This document shows positions 26,991 through 35,178 of a DNA stretch of 64,000 nucleotides, piece by piece. The stretch covers positions 1,095,596-1,159,595 of the forward strand of contig LT009757.1 in NCBI GenBank assembly GCA_900012615.1, read 5' to 3'. A model generated the notes under the pieces. That model saw only the letters and a list, made by a program, of their open reading frames with translations. It did no database searches and was not told the origin of the DNA. Position 1 is the stretch's first letter; every line of letters starts with the position of its first letter. The translations under genes were made by a program, and so were the position numbers. This DNA comes from Agrobacterium genomosp. 13 str. CFBP 6927 (GTDB taxonomy: Bacteria > Pseudomonadota > Alphaproteobacteria > Rhizobiales > Rhizobiaceae).

Positions 26991-27701
26991 ATGAGACGCA
27001 TGTTTGCGTGGAAAGCGGTAACGGCAACGCTGGCCGTCGGATCCGCGATAATGTTGGCAAGTCTGAGTGTAGCCTCGGCGCAGGAAGGCATAGCGCTTCC
27101 CGCGCCTGCGGCAGATGTTTCCCCAAGCACCGCAGCCACCGAAACGGCGGTTTTTGCCGGCGGTTGTTTCTGGGGCGTGCAGGGTGTCTTCCAGCATGTG
27201 AGCGGCGTCAAAAACGCAGTCTCCGGTTATGCGGGCGGCGCAAGGCAGACGGCGAATTATGAAGCGGTTGGCAGTGGCAAGACCGGACATGCGGAGGCCG
27301 TGAAGGTGACCTATGATCCGAAGCAGGTGACCTATGGTCATCTGCTGCAGATCTATTTTTCAGTCGCCCACGATCCGACCGAACTGAACCGCCAGGGGCC
27401 GGATATCGGCACGCAATATCGTTCCGCCATTTTTCCCGCAAATGAGGATCAGGGCCGTGTGGCGAAAGCCTATATTGCCCAGCTCAACAAGGCACGTCTT
27501 TACGACGCGGCGATCGTGACGACAATCGAGCCGGGCCATGCTTTTTATCCCGCCGAAGCCTACCATCAGGATTTCCTGACGAACAATCCGACCTATCCCT
27601 ACATCGTCTATAACGACCTTCCGAAGCTCGAAAACCTGCGCAAACTGTTTGCAAGGGATTTTCGCGAGAAGCCCGTGCTGGTCGTCGAGAACGGTATTTG
27701 A
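26991..27701 (+). CDS. msrA: Peptide-methionine (S)-S-oxide reductase, exported
   Basis: 236 residues with a signal peptide ending at about residue 31 (VASA-QEG). The MsrA active site is GCFWGVQG, with 'YSGGA'-type segment 'VSGYAGGARQTANYEAV' and 'GHAEAVKVTYDP'. It reduces S-methionine sulfoxide in exported proteins. A strong AAGGAAAAGG ribosome-binding site overlaps the end of dipZ, 12 bp away. MsrA, MsrB and DipZ together form a split version of the Neisseria PilB repair system. Confidence 0.95.
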   Translation: MRRMFAWKAVTATLAVGSAIMLASLSVASAQEGIALPAPAADVSPSTAATETAVFAGGCFWGVQGVFQHVSGVKNAVSGYAGGARQTANYEAVGSGKTGHAEAVKVTYDPKQVTYGHLLQIYFSVAHDPTELNRQGPDIGTQYRSAIFPANEDQGRVAKAYIAQLNKARLYDAAIVTTIEPGHAFYPAEAYHQDFLTNNPTYPYIVYNDLPKLENLRKLFARDFREKPVLVVENGI

Positions 27702-27741
27702 TATCAGCCGTCAACCCAGACGATTAAGGAAGGTGCCGGAC

Positions 27742-28224
27742 ATGTTTGAAGCGGTCTCTATCGACACTGCCGACAAGACCGAATTTTACCGCGAGCTCGC
27801 CCAGCAATTGCAGGCCTTGTTCGAGGGAGAGGCGGACATGATCGCCAATGCCGCCAACATGTCGGCGCTGATCTATCAGATGATGCCAGACCTTAATTGG
27901 GCGGGTGTCTACCTGTTGAAGGGCGAGCAGCTGGTTCTTGGGCCCTTCCAGGGAAAACCTGCCTGTGTTCGCATCCCCGTTGGCCGCGGCGTTTGCGGCA
28001 GCGCCGTTGAGCGGAAGTCATCGATCCTGGTTGAGGACGTCCATGCCTTCCCTGGCCACATCGCCTGTGACGCAGCCTCGCGTTCGGAACTGGTCGTCCC
28101 GATTTTTCGGGACGGTGCGACGATCGGTGTCATCGATCTCGATAGCCCTTTGCCGTCACGGTTCGATGCCGACGATCAGGCGGGTATCGAACGGCTCGCG
28201 GAAATCTTCGCAGGTTCATTTTAG
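27742..28224 (+). CDS. msrC: Free methionine-(R)-sulfoxide reductase (GAF-type)
   Basis: 160 residues, a single GAF domain. The three Cys of the fRMsr family are in 'GKPACVRIPVGRGVCGSAV' and 'HIACDAASRSELVVP'. It is cytoplasmic and reduces free methionine-R-sulfoxide, complementing the exported protein-bound MsrA/MsrB. The internal ATG with GGAAGGTG upstream is chosen; a longer reading would overlap msrA. Last gene of the repair operon. Confidence 0.92.
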   Translation: MFEAVSIDTADKTEFYRELAQQLQALFEGEADMIANAANMSALIYQMMPDLNWAGVYLLKGEQLVLGPFQGKPACVRIPVGRGVCGSAVERKSSILVEDVHAFPGHIACDAASRSELVVPIFRDGATIGVIDLDSPLPSRFDADDQAGIERLAEIFAGSF

Positions 28225-28278
28225 GCTGCAAGGAGAGGCCGCGGCTTGCAGAGGGGCGGTTCTGAAACGATCCGTCTT

Positions 28279-29094
28279 TCAGGCCAACTGGTCTTCCATG
28301 CCAAGGAAGCTGGTCGGCGTCATGTTCGTGACCTGCCGAAAGGCATGTGAGAACGAGGCGGTACTGGAAAAGCCGAATTCGGCTGCCACCCCTGCGATAG
28401 GGTTTCCTCTCGCGAGGTGATCCATGGCCTGCACGATACGAGCCCGTTGCCGCCAGGCCTTAAATGTCAGGCTTGTCTCTAAAGGAAAAAGCCTGCTCAG
28501 GGTTCGGACCGATGTCGCGGCTCTCGAGGCCAGTTCCTCAATGTTCAATCTGTTTTTATGGTCGTCGAGAGCCATATTGGCGACACGTATTCCGATCGTG
28601 CTCGTTGGCAGCGGCAGGAATGTGGGGGCATGGGCGGTGGATGTCAGTTCGTGTAGCATGAGCCTTGCAATGAGTTCGGCCTTCTCCTCCTCGATCTCGG
28701 CAACGAAAGCCGCCTCCAGCAGGGATTGCATGAGCGGGGTAACATGCAGGGCAAATGTACGCTCAAGCGGCATCGGCGGCGCCCATGCTCGTGCTGCCGA
28801 TGGCTCCCAATGAACCATCCATAATTCCGCATCCGTCAGGACATCGACGCGATGGGGAACGCGGGCTGGAATCCAGACTGCGAGCTGGGAGGGCACCAAC
28901 CACCGGCCCTCTTCGGTATGGACCTGCACCATGCCGGATGCTGCAAAGGTCAGTTGCGCCTCGTCATGGGTATGGATTGGCAAGCCGCCGCCGCGCGGCT
29001 TGAAGCCTCGTTGGAACATAAACGGACGTCCGGGCATGATTGGCCTCTCAGCGATGTCGATTGGCAGCACATCGATAAGGCGTTTGGCTAGCAT
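28279..29094 (-). CDS. AraC-family regulator with cupin sensor domain
   Basis: 271 residues. An N-terminal cupin ('[20 protein letters not shown]', '[14 protein letters not shown]') is followed by two C-terminal HTH motifs ('[20 protein letters not shown]', '[20 protein letters not shown]'). The start at MLAKRLID is preferred over a 99-residue extension that lies on the antisense of the divergent oxidoreductase. It is the likely regulator of that gene, which starts 55 bp away. Confidence 0.9.
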   Translation of the reverse strand: MLAKRLIDVLPIDIAERPIMPGRPFMFQRGFKPRGGGLPIHTHDEAQLTFAASGMVQVHTEEGRWLVPSQLAVWIPARVPHRVDVLTDAELWMVHWEPSAARAWAPPMPLERTFALHVTPLMQSLLEAAFVAEIEEEKAELIARLMLHELTSTAHAPTFLPLPTSTIGIRVANMALDDHKNRLNIEELASRAATSVRTLSRLFPLETSLTFKAWRQRARIVQAMDHLARGNPIAGVAAEFGFSSTASFSHAFRQVTNMTPTSFLGMEDQLA

Positions 29095-29149
29095 GGAAGA
29101 CGTCGATGGTCGAGGACTCATCGAAGCCGGAACAAAGGTGAGTGAAGAT

Positions 29150-30067
29150 ATGAAATCAGTGATCATCAACGAATATGGCGACAACGCCGTGCTCACAGTT
29201 GCCGATGTTGAACGTCCGGAGCCGGGTCCCGGCGAGGTGCTGGTGAAGGTGCATGCGGCAGGCGTGAACCCCATCGACTGGAAGATCCGCAGCGGCGCCG
29301 GCCAGCGGATGGGCATGACCCTGCCGATCCATCTTGGCGGCGAGATCGCCGGCATTGTTGAAAAGCTTGGACCGGGCGTCACCGAATTCAAACTGCGCGA
29401 CGGTGTTTACGGCATCATCAAGGCTGGCGGGTTCTCGGAATATGCGGTCGCCAAAGTGACGGATATCGCAGGCAAACCTTCCAACCTGGAGTTCATCGAG
29501 ACGGCTGCGGTGCCGCTCGGCGCCTTGACGGCGTGGCAGGCACTGTTCGATGTGGCCGGCCTTTCAAATGGCCAGCGCCTGCTCGTCACCAACAGCGCGG
29601 GCGGCGTCGGTTCTCTGGCTGTGCAGCTTGCCAGGGCGAGAGGGGTGCATGTCACCGCAATGGCGTCCGGCCGGAACGAGGCATACGTCCAAAGCCTCGG
29701 CGCGGACGAGTTTATCGACTATACGAAGCAGCCCTTCGAAATGGTCGCTCGCGATATGGATGTCGTCTTCGACACGGTTGGAAGCGACACGTTCAAGCGG
29801 GCGTTCGCCACTCTCAAACAGGGCGGTTTTCTGGTAACGGCGGTGGCTTTCCCCACCGAAGAGGACAAGCGCCATGGCATCGGCGTCGCGCGTGTGCAAT
29901 GCAAGCCCGATGCGGAACAGCTCGCATCCATCCGTAAACTGGTCGAGCAGGAGAAGGTGCGGCCCCATGTGGCAACCGTCCTGCCGCTTGCGAGCATAGG
30001 GCAAGCGCTGGAACTGTCCGAAAGCGGGCGCACCCGCGGCAAGATCGTTCTGCAGATCAGCAGCTAG
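29150..30067 (+). CDS. NADP-dependent quinone oxidoreductase-like (zinc-free MDR) protein
   Basis: 305 residues, starting at [16 protein letters not shown], the family N-terminus. The nucleotide-binding loop is '[19 protein letters not shown]', and no structural-zinc Cys cluster is present. It reduces quinones or activated alkenes with NADPH. It is divergent from the AraC gene and ends before a strong terminator. Confidence 0.88.
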   Translation: MKSVIINEYGDNAVLTVADVERPEPGPGEVLVKVHAAGVNPIDWKIRSGAGQRMGMTLPIHLGGEIAGIVEKLGPGVTEFKLRDGVYGIIKAGGFSEYAVAKVTDIAGKPSNLEFIETAAVPLGALTAWQALFDVAGLSNGQRLLVTNSAGGVGSLAVQLARARGVHVTAMASGRNEAYVQSLGADEFIDYTKQPFEMVARDMDVVFDTVGSDTFKRAFATLKQGGFLVTAVAFPTEEDKRHGIGVARVQCKPDAEQLASIRKLVEQEKVRPHVATVLPLASIGQALELSESGRTRGKIVLQISS

Positions 30068-30097
30068 GAACAGCGGTTTCGCATCAGCATGGATGGA

Positions 30098-30123
30098 GGC
30101 TCCGGCTCAAGCCGGAGCCTTTT
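30098..30123 (+). terminator. Rho-independent terminator after the quinone oxidoreductase
   Basis: A 9-bp perfect stem GGCTCCGGC/GCCGGAGCC with loop TCAA is followed by TTTT. It separates convergent genes: 31 nt after the plus-strand stop and 32 nt before the minus-strand dehydratase stop. Confidence 0.85.
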
Positions 30124-30154
30124 CCTGGTCCGAAACATTGTGATCGGGTTCTGG

Positions 30155-31402
30155 TTACCAGCGCGGCACGCGTCTTTCATAGGCTGGATCGAAGAGCTTC
30201 ATGTAAGCCGTGTCATCACGCTCTTTCATGGCTGTCTGCTCATAGAGTGCGGCAAGTTCGGAAAGCTTCTGCCGGTCGAGCGTGACGCCAAGTCCCGGTC
30301 CCTCGGGTACATCCAGCCGGCCACCCCGGAACGTGAATGGCGTGCCTTCGATGATGTCGACACCCGTCCATGGGTAATGCGTGTCGCAGTCGAAACTCAG
30401 GTTTGGCGTTGCTGCGGCCACGTGGATCATTGCCGCAAGGGTGATGCCGAGGTGGGAATTGGAATGCATGGAGACGCCAAGTCCCAATGTCTCGCAGATT
30501 TTTCCAAGATGGGTCGAGGCGCGCAGTCCTCCCCAATAATGGTGATCCGACAGCACGATCTGGACCGCGTTTTTGCGGAAGGCCGTCGCGATCTGGTCGA
30601 ATTCCAGAACGATCATGTTGGTGGCGAGCGGGATGGACGTCGCGGCTGCCACCTGCGCCATCTGGTCCATGCCGATGACCGGATCCTCCAGATATTCCAG
30701 GACATTTTCGAGCTTGCGGGCAATGTAAATCGCCGTCTCCACGGTCCAGCCACCGTTGGGGTCAATCCGCAACGGATGATTGGGAAAGGCTTCCCGGAGC
30801 TTCAGCATCGTCTCGATCTCAAGATCGGGATGCAGAACGCCGCCTTTCAGTTTCAGCGACTGGAAACCGTATGTTTCAACCATCCTGCGGGCTTCGCCAA
30901 CCATCTGGTCGGGTGTGAGAACCTCTCCCCATTCATCCGGGGCCTCGCCGATGTGGCCCGCAAATTTGAAAAACAGATAGGCGCTGAAGGGAACGCTGGT
31001 GCGAACCGCGCCGCCAAGCAGATCAGAGACCGGCCGCCCGAGAAGCTTGCCCTGAATGTCGAGGCAGGGGACTTCGAAGGCCGAGGCGACCACGTCCGTC
31101 AACTTGTGATCAGCCACCGCCGATTTGGCATTGATGCCGCCGCTGCCCGGCAATGCGGCGACGACGCGGGATTTCAGCGCGTGAAGATGAAACGGGTCCA
31201 GCCCGATGAGAGCCGGTGCGGCGCGCCGCAACCCGTCAAGCGCCTTGATACTGCCGTAGCTTTCCCCGAGGCCGACCGTGCCGTCGTCGCATATGACCTC
31301 GATGACGGTACGCAGCGCATGGGGCTGATGGACGCCCTTGCAGTTCAGCAGCGGCCTGTCAGGAATGGCGACCGGCGTGAGATGGATTTCGGCTATGCGC
31401 AT
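30155..31402 (-). CDS. Glucarate dehydratase-like enolase-superfamily protein
   Basis: 415 residues. Enolase-superfamily acid/base signatures of the glucarate dehydratase group are seen: KLKGG (K-x-K-type Lys), metal ligands in RIDPNGGW, LEDP and NMIVLEF, plus SDHHYWGG and MHSNSHLGI with the His of the His/Asp dyad. It dehydrates an acid sugar (aldarate). The start overlaps the stop of the TIM-barrel gene (TGATG). It ends the alginate-locus operon. Because D-glucarate equals the oxidation product of L-guluronate, it could handle saturated uronate ends; inference. Confidence 0.85.
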   Translation of the reverse strand: MRIAEIHLTPVAIPDRPLLNCKGVHQPHALRTVIEVICDDGTVGLGESYGSIKALDGLRRAAPALIGLDPFHLHALKSRVVAALPGSGGINAKSAVADHKLTDVVASAFEVPCLDIQGKLLGRPVSDLLGGAVRTSVPFSAYLFFKFAGHIGEAPDEWGEVLTPDQMVGEARRMVETYGFQSLKLKGGVLHPDLEIETMLKLREAFPNHPLRIDPNGGWTVETAIYIARKLENVLEYLEDPVIGMDQMAQVAAATSIPLATNMIVLEFDQIATAFRKNAVQIVLSDHHYWGGLRASTHLGKICETLGLGVSMHSNSHLGITLAAMIHVAAATPNLSFDCDTHYPWTGVDIIEGTPFTFRGGRLDVPEGPGLGVTLDRQKLSELAALYEQTAMKERDDTAYMKLFDPAYERRVPRW

Positions 31403-32199
31403 CAAAAAGCTCCTTGTCGCCACCAGCTGCGCGCAGCTTTCAGCGCATCGTCCAGCGGTGGCAGTGCGGGATGCCAGTGGCGTTCCCATTCCAGACTGAG
31501 AGGGATGTGTCGTTCGTCCGACTGTAAAATAGAAAGCAGTTCCGCCATGGGAAAATCACCCTGGCCGGGCAAAACGTAGCGTCGCCGACCATCGCTATCC
31601 GTGGTGCTGTCCTTGACGTGCAGATGGACGATGTTTTTCGCGATATGGTGCCAAAGGGTCTCAAGATCGCTGCCTTTGGCCCAGGTGTGGTGGGTGTCCC
31701 ATAAAATCCGTGCTGTCGGCACGCGTTCGATGAAGGTGAGAAGCTGATCGAAATCCGCCAGCGCATCGTGGGTCTCGATCATCAGATCGACATTCAACCC
31801 GCGGGACTGCCGTAGAGCACGCCAGTCCTCCAACAGCGGTGCTGCGCGGTTTATCTCATCCGGTGTCAACCGTTTGCCACCGTCGAAGATGCGCAAATGG
31901 GAAATGTCAGCAGCTTCTGCCCAGCCAATGAAAGGCTCGATGGCGGCGAGATCGGTGCTTCCGAAGAGCCGAATGGAGGTGTTGAGAGCGGCAATCTTGA
32001 GATCGCGTTCGGCCAGAAATGCTGCAAACGCCGCAGGTGTGCCAAACTCGGAGGCGAGGGCCGGGATCAGCTCGACCGTACCGGATAATGCGCGCAATTC
32101 CACAGTCGCAATACCGTGTCGTTGCGCCAGATCGGCCGTCTCATGAAGGCTGAGCTCGGAGCAGCCGAGGGTCGAAAAGCAATGCTGGAAAATCGTCAT
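31402..32199 (-). CDS. Sugar phosphate isomerase/epimerase-type TIM-barrel protein
   Basis: 265 residues of the AP-endonuclease-2/xylose-isomerase-like superfamily: 'GIATVELRALSGTVELIPAL', 'IETHDALADFDQLLTFIERV' and 'ILWDTHHTWAKGSDLETLWH'. The His, Asp and Glu residues of these motifs build the usual metal site. It overlaps both neighbours by coupled starts (ATGA upstream, TGATG downstream). It likely isomerises or epimerises a uronate-derived intermediate; the exact reaction is unknown. Confidence 0.8.
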   Translation of the reverse strand: MTIFQHCFSTLGCSELSLHETADLAQRHGIATVELRALSGTVELIPALASEFGTPAAFAAFLAERDLKIAALNTSIRLFGSTDLAAIEPFIGWAEAADISHLRIFDGGKRLTPDEINRAAPLLEDWRALRQSRGLNVDLMIETHDALADFDQLLTFIERVPTARILWDTHHTWAKGSDLETLWHHIAKNIVHLHVKDSTTDSDGRRRYVLPGQGDFPMAELLSILQSDERHIPLSLEWERHWHPALPPLDDALKAARSWWRQGAF

Positions 32200-33230
32200 G
32201 CCATACGCTCCATATCCCGCTTATGGACTGGATGAAGCGGGGCAAGCCCCGCGATGAAACGTTCGATCTCGGTGATGGCGAGATCGGAAAGCGCCCGCAA
32301 TTCATTTCCCAGCGACCCGGCGATATGCGGCGTGAGGACGACATTGGGCAAATCGTAAAACGGGCTGTCCGTCGGCAATGGTTCCGGTTCCGGCGTATCG
32401 ATGAGAATGCGCAACCGTCCTGAAACCGCCTCTGTCAGCAATGCGTCATGATCGACCAGCCAGCCCCGCGCCGTATTGATGAAAATGGCATGATCCGCCA
32501 TCAGCGCCAGCTCGCGGGCGCCAATCATATGGCGGGTTTCAGGCAGGATCGGTGCATGCAGGGACACGACGTCGGACCAGGCGAGAAGCGCGTTGAGCTC
32601 CATTTTAGTCGCGCCAAGTGCCGCGGCCTCATCCACCGAAAGAAAAGGGTCGTAAACGGCGATTTCGAATTTGCCGCGCGCCAGCATCTCCATGACCAGC
32701 CGACCAATTCGTGAAGCGCCGACAATGCCGATCCTGCGGGCATGATTGCCGAGATAGGGCAGCCTCATGCCACGCCTGCTGCCAAACCCACCGGTGCCGC
32801 GTTCGGCCCTGTGTTCTTCGCGCAGACGAAACACATCCTTGCCGCACATGATGATGGCCGCATAGGTAAATTCGGCAACCGGGACAGCCATGGCGGATGC
32901 CGCCGTGGTGATGAGAATATCGGACGTTTCCCAGAATTCGGTGGGTGCAACCGTGCGCACCGAGGATGCGGCATAGGCGACCATCTTTAACTTTGGCGCA
33001 CGGGCGAGGCGCTCGCGCGTCAAGGAAGGTGTACCCCAGGCGGCCAGCAGGATATCCGCTTCGGCCAGAGCCTCGACCCCCGCTGCCGTGTCGAAATCCG
33101 TATAGGGGAAACCGGGGATGATATCCGCCACCGCATTCAACCGTGCCCATTCGCGCTCACCGAAGAAACCTTCCGGTAGTTCCCTGCGCATGGCGATTAA
33201 AAGCCGTGGTTTCTTCTGAAATTGTCTCAT
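32196..33230 (-). CDS. D-2-hydroxyacid dehydrogenase (NAD-binding)
   Basis: 344 residues. A Rossmann fold with VGASRIGRLVMEML, the catalytic Arg in INTARGWLVDHDAL, Glu in DTPEPEPLP and His in LTPHIAGS mark the D-isomer-specific 2-hydroxyacid dehydrogenase family. It interconverts a 2-keto acid and a 2-hydroxy acid. ATGA overlaps on both sides place it in the alginate operon, where it may reduce a keto-deoxy-uronate-derived acid; inference. Confidence 0.88.
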   Translation of the reverse strand: MRQFQKKPRLLIAMRRELPEGFFGEREWARLNAVADIIPGFPYTDFDTAAGVEALAEADILLAAWGTPSLTRERLARAPKLKMVAYAASSVRTVAPTEFWETSDILITTAASAMAVPVAEFTYAAIIMCGKDVFRLREEHRAERGTGGFGSRRGMRLPYLGNHARRIGIVGASRIGRLVMEMLARGKFEIAVYDPFLSVDEAAALGATKMELNALLAWSDVVSLHAPILPETRHMIGARELALMADHAIFINTARGWLVDHDALLTEAVSGRLRILIDTPEPEPLPTDSPFYDLPNVVLTPHIAGSLGNELRALSDLAITEIERFIAGLAPLHPVHKRDMERMA

Positions 33231-34396
33231 ACGCGCACCGGGCTTGAAACAGGACGAACATCGATGCGGTCAACCTCGATTTCGATCGGTCGGGAACCGG
33301 GCCGCAGGATGACATCGAGAAAAAGCTTCGGAGGCGCTTCACCCGGCCTGAGTTTCAACGGAGGAGTTCTGAGCGCTCCGCTCCATTGGGCGGTCGGGAA
33401 AGGAAAAAGCGAACCGTCTGACGCGCGGAAAGGCGCAAGGGCGATTGCTTCCTGCCCTTCGGCTGCAGCATCTTTCAGCCGGAGCGATATTCCGAGCACG
33501 TGCCCATGCGCCGGCACCTCCACATCGCATATCGCCTCCACCCAGAAGCCCGTGCCCGGATGGATAAGCTGCCCGCCGAGACTATGGCTTTGCTCAGTCG
33601 TTTCCGTGACTGTCAGGGCCGAAAAATCCGATGCCAGATTGCCTGTCGGGTTGTTTACCGGGTCGAAACGGTCGTCTTTTGGCAGGATGCGGGCCGGCGC
33701 GCGCGGCACGATCGTTTCGAGATAGGTCGCAAGCCGCTTTCCGACGGCAAAAGCGCCGGAAACGGCAAAATGGGTGCCGTCATCGGAATAGCCGGGATAG
33801 GGCTCGCCAAATTCACTTTCAGGGTCAACCCACGCCGAATTCCAGTCGAAGACATGGCAATTGGCGTGGCTGGCGGCAAATTCGATGCTCTGCCGGTTGA
33901 TCCAATGCGCCTTTGCCCGTTCCGCACCGCCGGCCGGCCATTTCCCAATGCCCCGTGCGAGGATCGGAAGCAGGATGACCACCTTGCCCGCGTCGAGCAG
34001 AGCCGAGACGATCCGCGCCCGCGTATCTGCAATCGTCTGGCGTGTTTCCACCATCATGTCATTGGTGCCGGCATCGACGATGATCAAATCGAAATCCGAT
34101 TGCAGCTGTCGCGGCAACCGGCGTTCAATCTCGATCGCCTTCTGGCCGGAGACCCCGAAATTGAGGCCGGAAAAGAACCGGCTGACACCCGGCCGGTTGC
34201 TCGGCTCCCAGCCCGGCGGCACGGATGGATCGTGGTGAACGGGGCAGCAAAGCCTGCCATGCGACAGGACCTCGGCCCAGCTCATCCAGCCGCGTGCCGA
34301 TGTGGCAAGCGAGCTGGCGTCGCCGATATGGTTCTGCTGGACGAGCGAGGTGCCGAGAATGGCAATCCGGCTCGCCCTTGGTAACGATACGGACAT
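33227..34396 (-). CDS. SGNH/GDSL-family hydrolase, cytoplasmic
   Basis: 389 residues. SGNH blocks are seen: block I with GTSL in place of GDSL (IAILGTSLVQ), the oxyanion Gly in NFGVSGQKA, block III GTNDMM, and the block V Asp-His pair DDGTHF. The C-terminal ~160 residues form a beta-rich domain of unknown role. No signal peptide. Within an alginate locus an esterase of this fold is a natural candidate for removing O-acetyl groups from imported bacterial alginate; that is inference. The start lies 14 bp after the SDR stop. Confidence 0.8.
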   Translation of the reverse strand: MSVSLPRASRIAILGTSLVQQNHIGDASSLATSARGWMSWAEVLSHGRLCCPVHHDPSVPPGWEPSNRPGVSRFFSGLNFGVSGQKAIEIERRLPRQLQSDFDLIIVDAGTNDMMVETRQTIADTRARIVSALLDAGKVVILLPILARGIGKWPAGGAERAKAHWINRQSIEFAASHANCHVFDWNSAWVDPESEFGEPYPGYSDDGTHFAVSGAFAVGKRLATYLETIVPRAPARILPKDDRFDPVNNPTGNLASDFSALTVTETTEQSHSLGGQLIHPGTGFWVEAICDVEVPAHGHVLGISLRLKDAAAEGQEAIALAPFRASDGSLFPFPTAQWSGALRTPPLKLRPGEAPPKLFLDVILRPGSRPIEIEVDRIDVRPVSSPVRV

Positions 34397-34410
34397 GGTT
34401 TTACCGGATA

Positions 34411-35160
34411 TCAGGAGAACAGGACGCCGCCATTGATGTCGTAGCAGGCGCCGGTGATATAGGCGGCATCGTCGGATGCGAGGAAAGCCACCAGACCGGC
34501 AACGTCTTCGCTCGAGCCTTCCCGCTTCAGCGATGTGGCACCCGCCACCCTTTCACGTACCTCCGGTTTGGTGAAGGTGTCATGGAAGGTGGTCGAGATC
34601 ATGCCCGGGCAAACGGCGTTCACGCGAATGTTCGGGCCGGCTTCCTTGGCAAGGCCGCGGGTGAACGTCATCACGGCACCCTTGGAGGTCGCATAGGCTA
34701 GCGCGCCCGGACCGCCGCCGTCACGGCCCGCCTGCGACGAGAAGGTAACGATCGCCCCGCCCTTTGCCATTTTTGGCAATGCTGCCTTGGCCGTCAGGAA
34801 CAGCGACGTCAGATTGACGTCGAGGACCTGATGCCAGAAGGCTTCATCCATATCCGCAATTGTCTTGCGGGCGATAAGGCCACCGGCAACATGGACGAGG
34901 CCATGGATCTCGCCGAATTTGTCCGAGGCAGCAGAAATCGCGGCCTCGACTTCGCTTGCATTTGTCAGGTCGGCCTTGATTGCCAGAGCCGAACGGCCAA
35001 GTTTTTCGATTTCGGCAACGGCCGTGGCCGCACCCTCGGCCGCACCATTATAGGTAAGAACGACATTGGCGCCCTCCTGTGCAAAACGAATGGCGCATGC
35101 CCGGCCGATATCCCGGCCGGCGCCGGCGACGACAACGGTCCTGTTGGTAAAACGCTGCAT
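34411..35160 (-). CDS. Short-chain dehydrogenase/reductase, candidate DEH reductase
   Basis: 249 residues. The cofactor loop is [13 protein letters not shown], the catalytic Ser sits in TFSSQAG and the Tyr/Lys in YATSKGAV; no acidic residue follows beta-2, which favours NADPH. It lies directly after the PL15 lyase gene (18-bp gap). In alginate catabolism, unsaturated monouronate rearranges to 4-deoxy-L-erythro-5-hexoseulose uronate (DEH), which an SDR reduces to 2-keto-3-deoxygluconate. Position and family make it the likely DEH reductase. Confidence 0.85.
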   Translation of the reverse strand: MQRFTNRTVVVAGAGRDIGRACAIRFAQEGANVVLTYNGAAEGAATAVAEIEKLGRSALAIKADLTNASEVEAAISAASDKFGEIHGLVHVAGGLIARKTIADMDEAFWHQVLDVNLTSLFLTAKAALPKMAKGGAIVTFSSQAGRDGGGPGALAYATSKGAVMTFTRGLAKEAGPNIRVNAVCPGMISTTFHDTFTKPEVRERVAGATSLKREGSSEDVAGLVAFLASDDAAYITGACYDINGGVLFS

Positions 35161-35178
35161 TTGAAGAACCTCGTATGG

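Noticed and set aside
30089-31579. 496-residue plus-strand ORF opposite the glucarate-dehydratase-like gene
   Set aside because: Antisense shadow; the minus-strand gene has full enolase-superfamily motifs and coupled neighbours.
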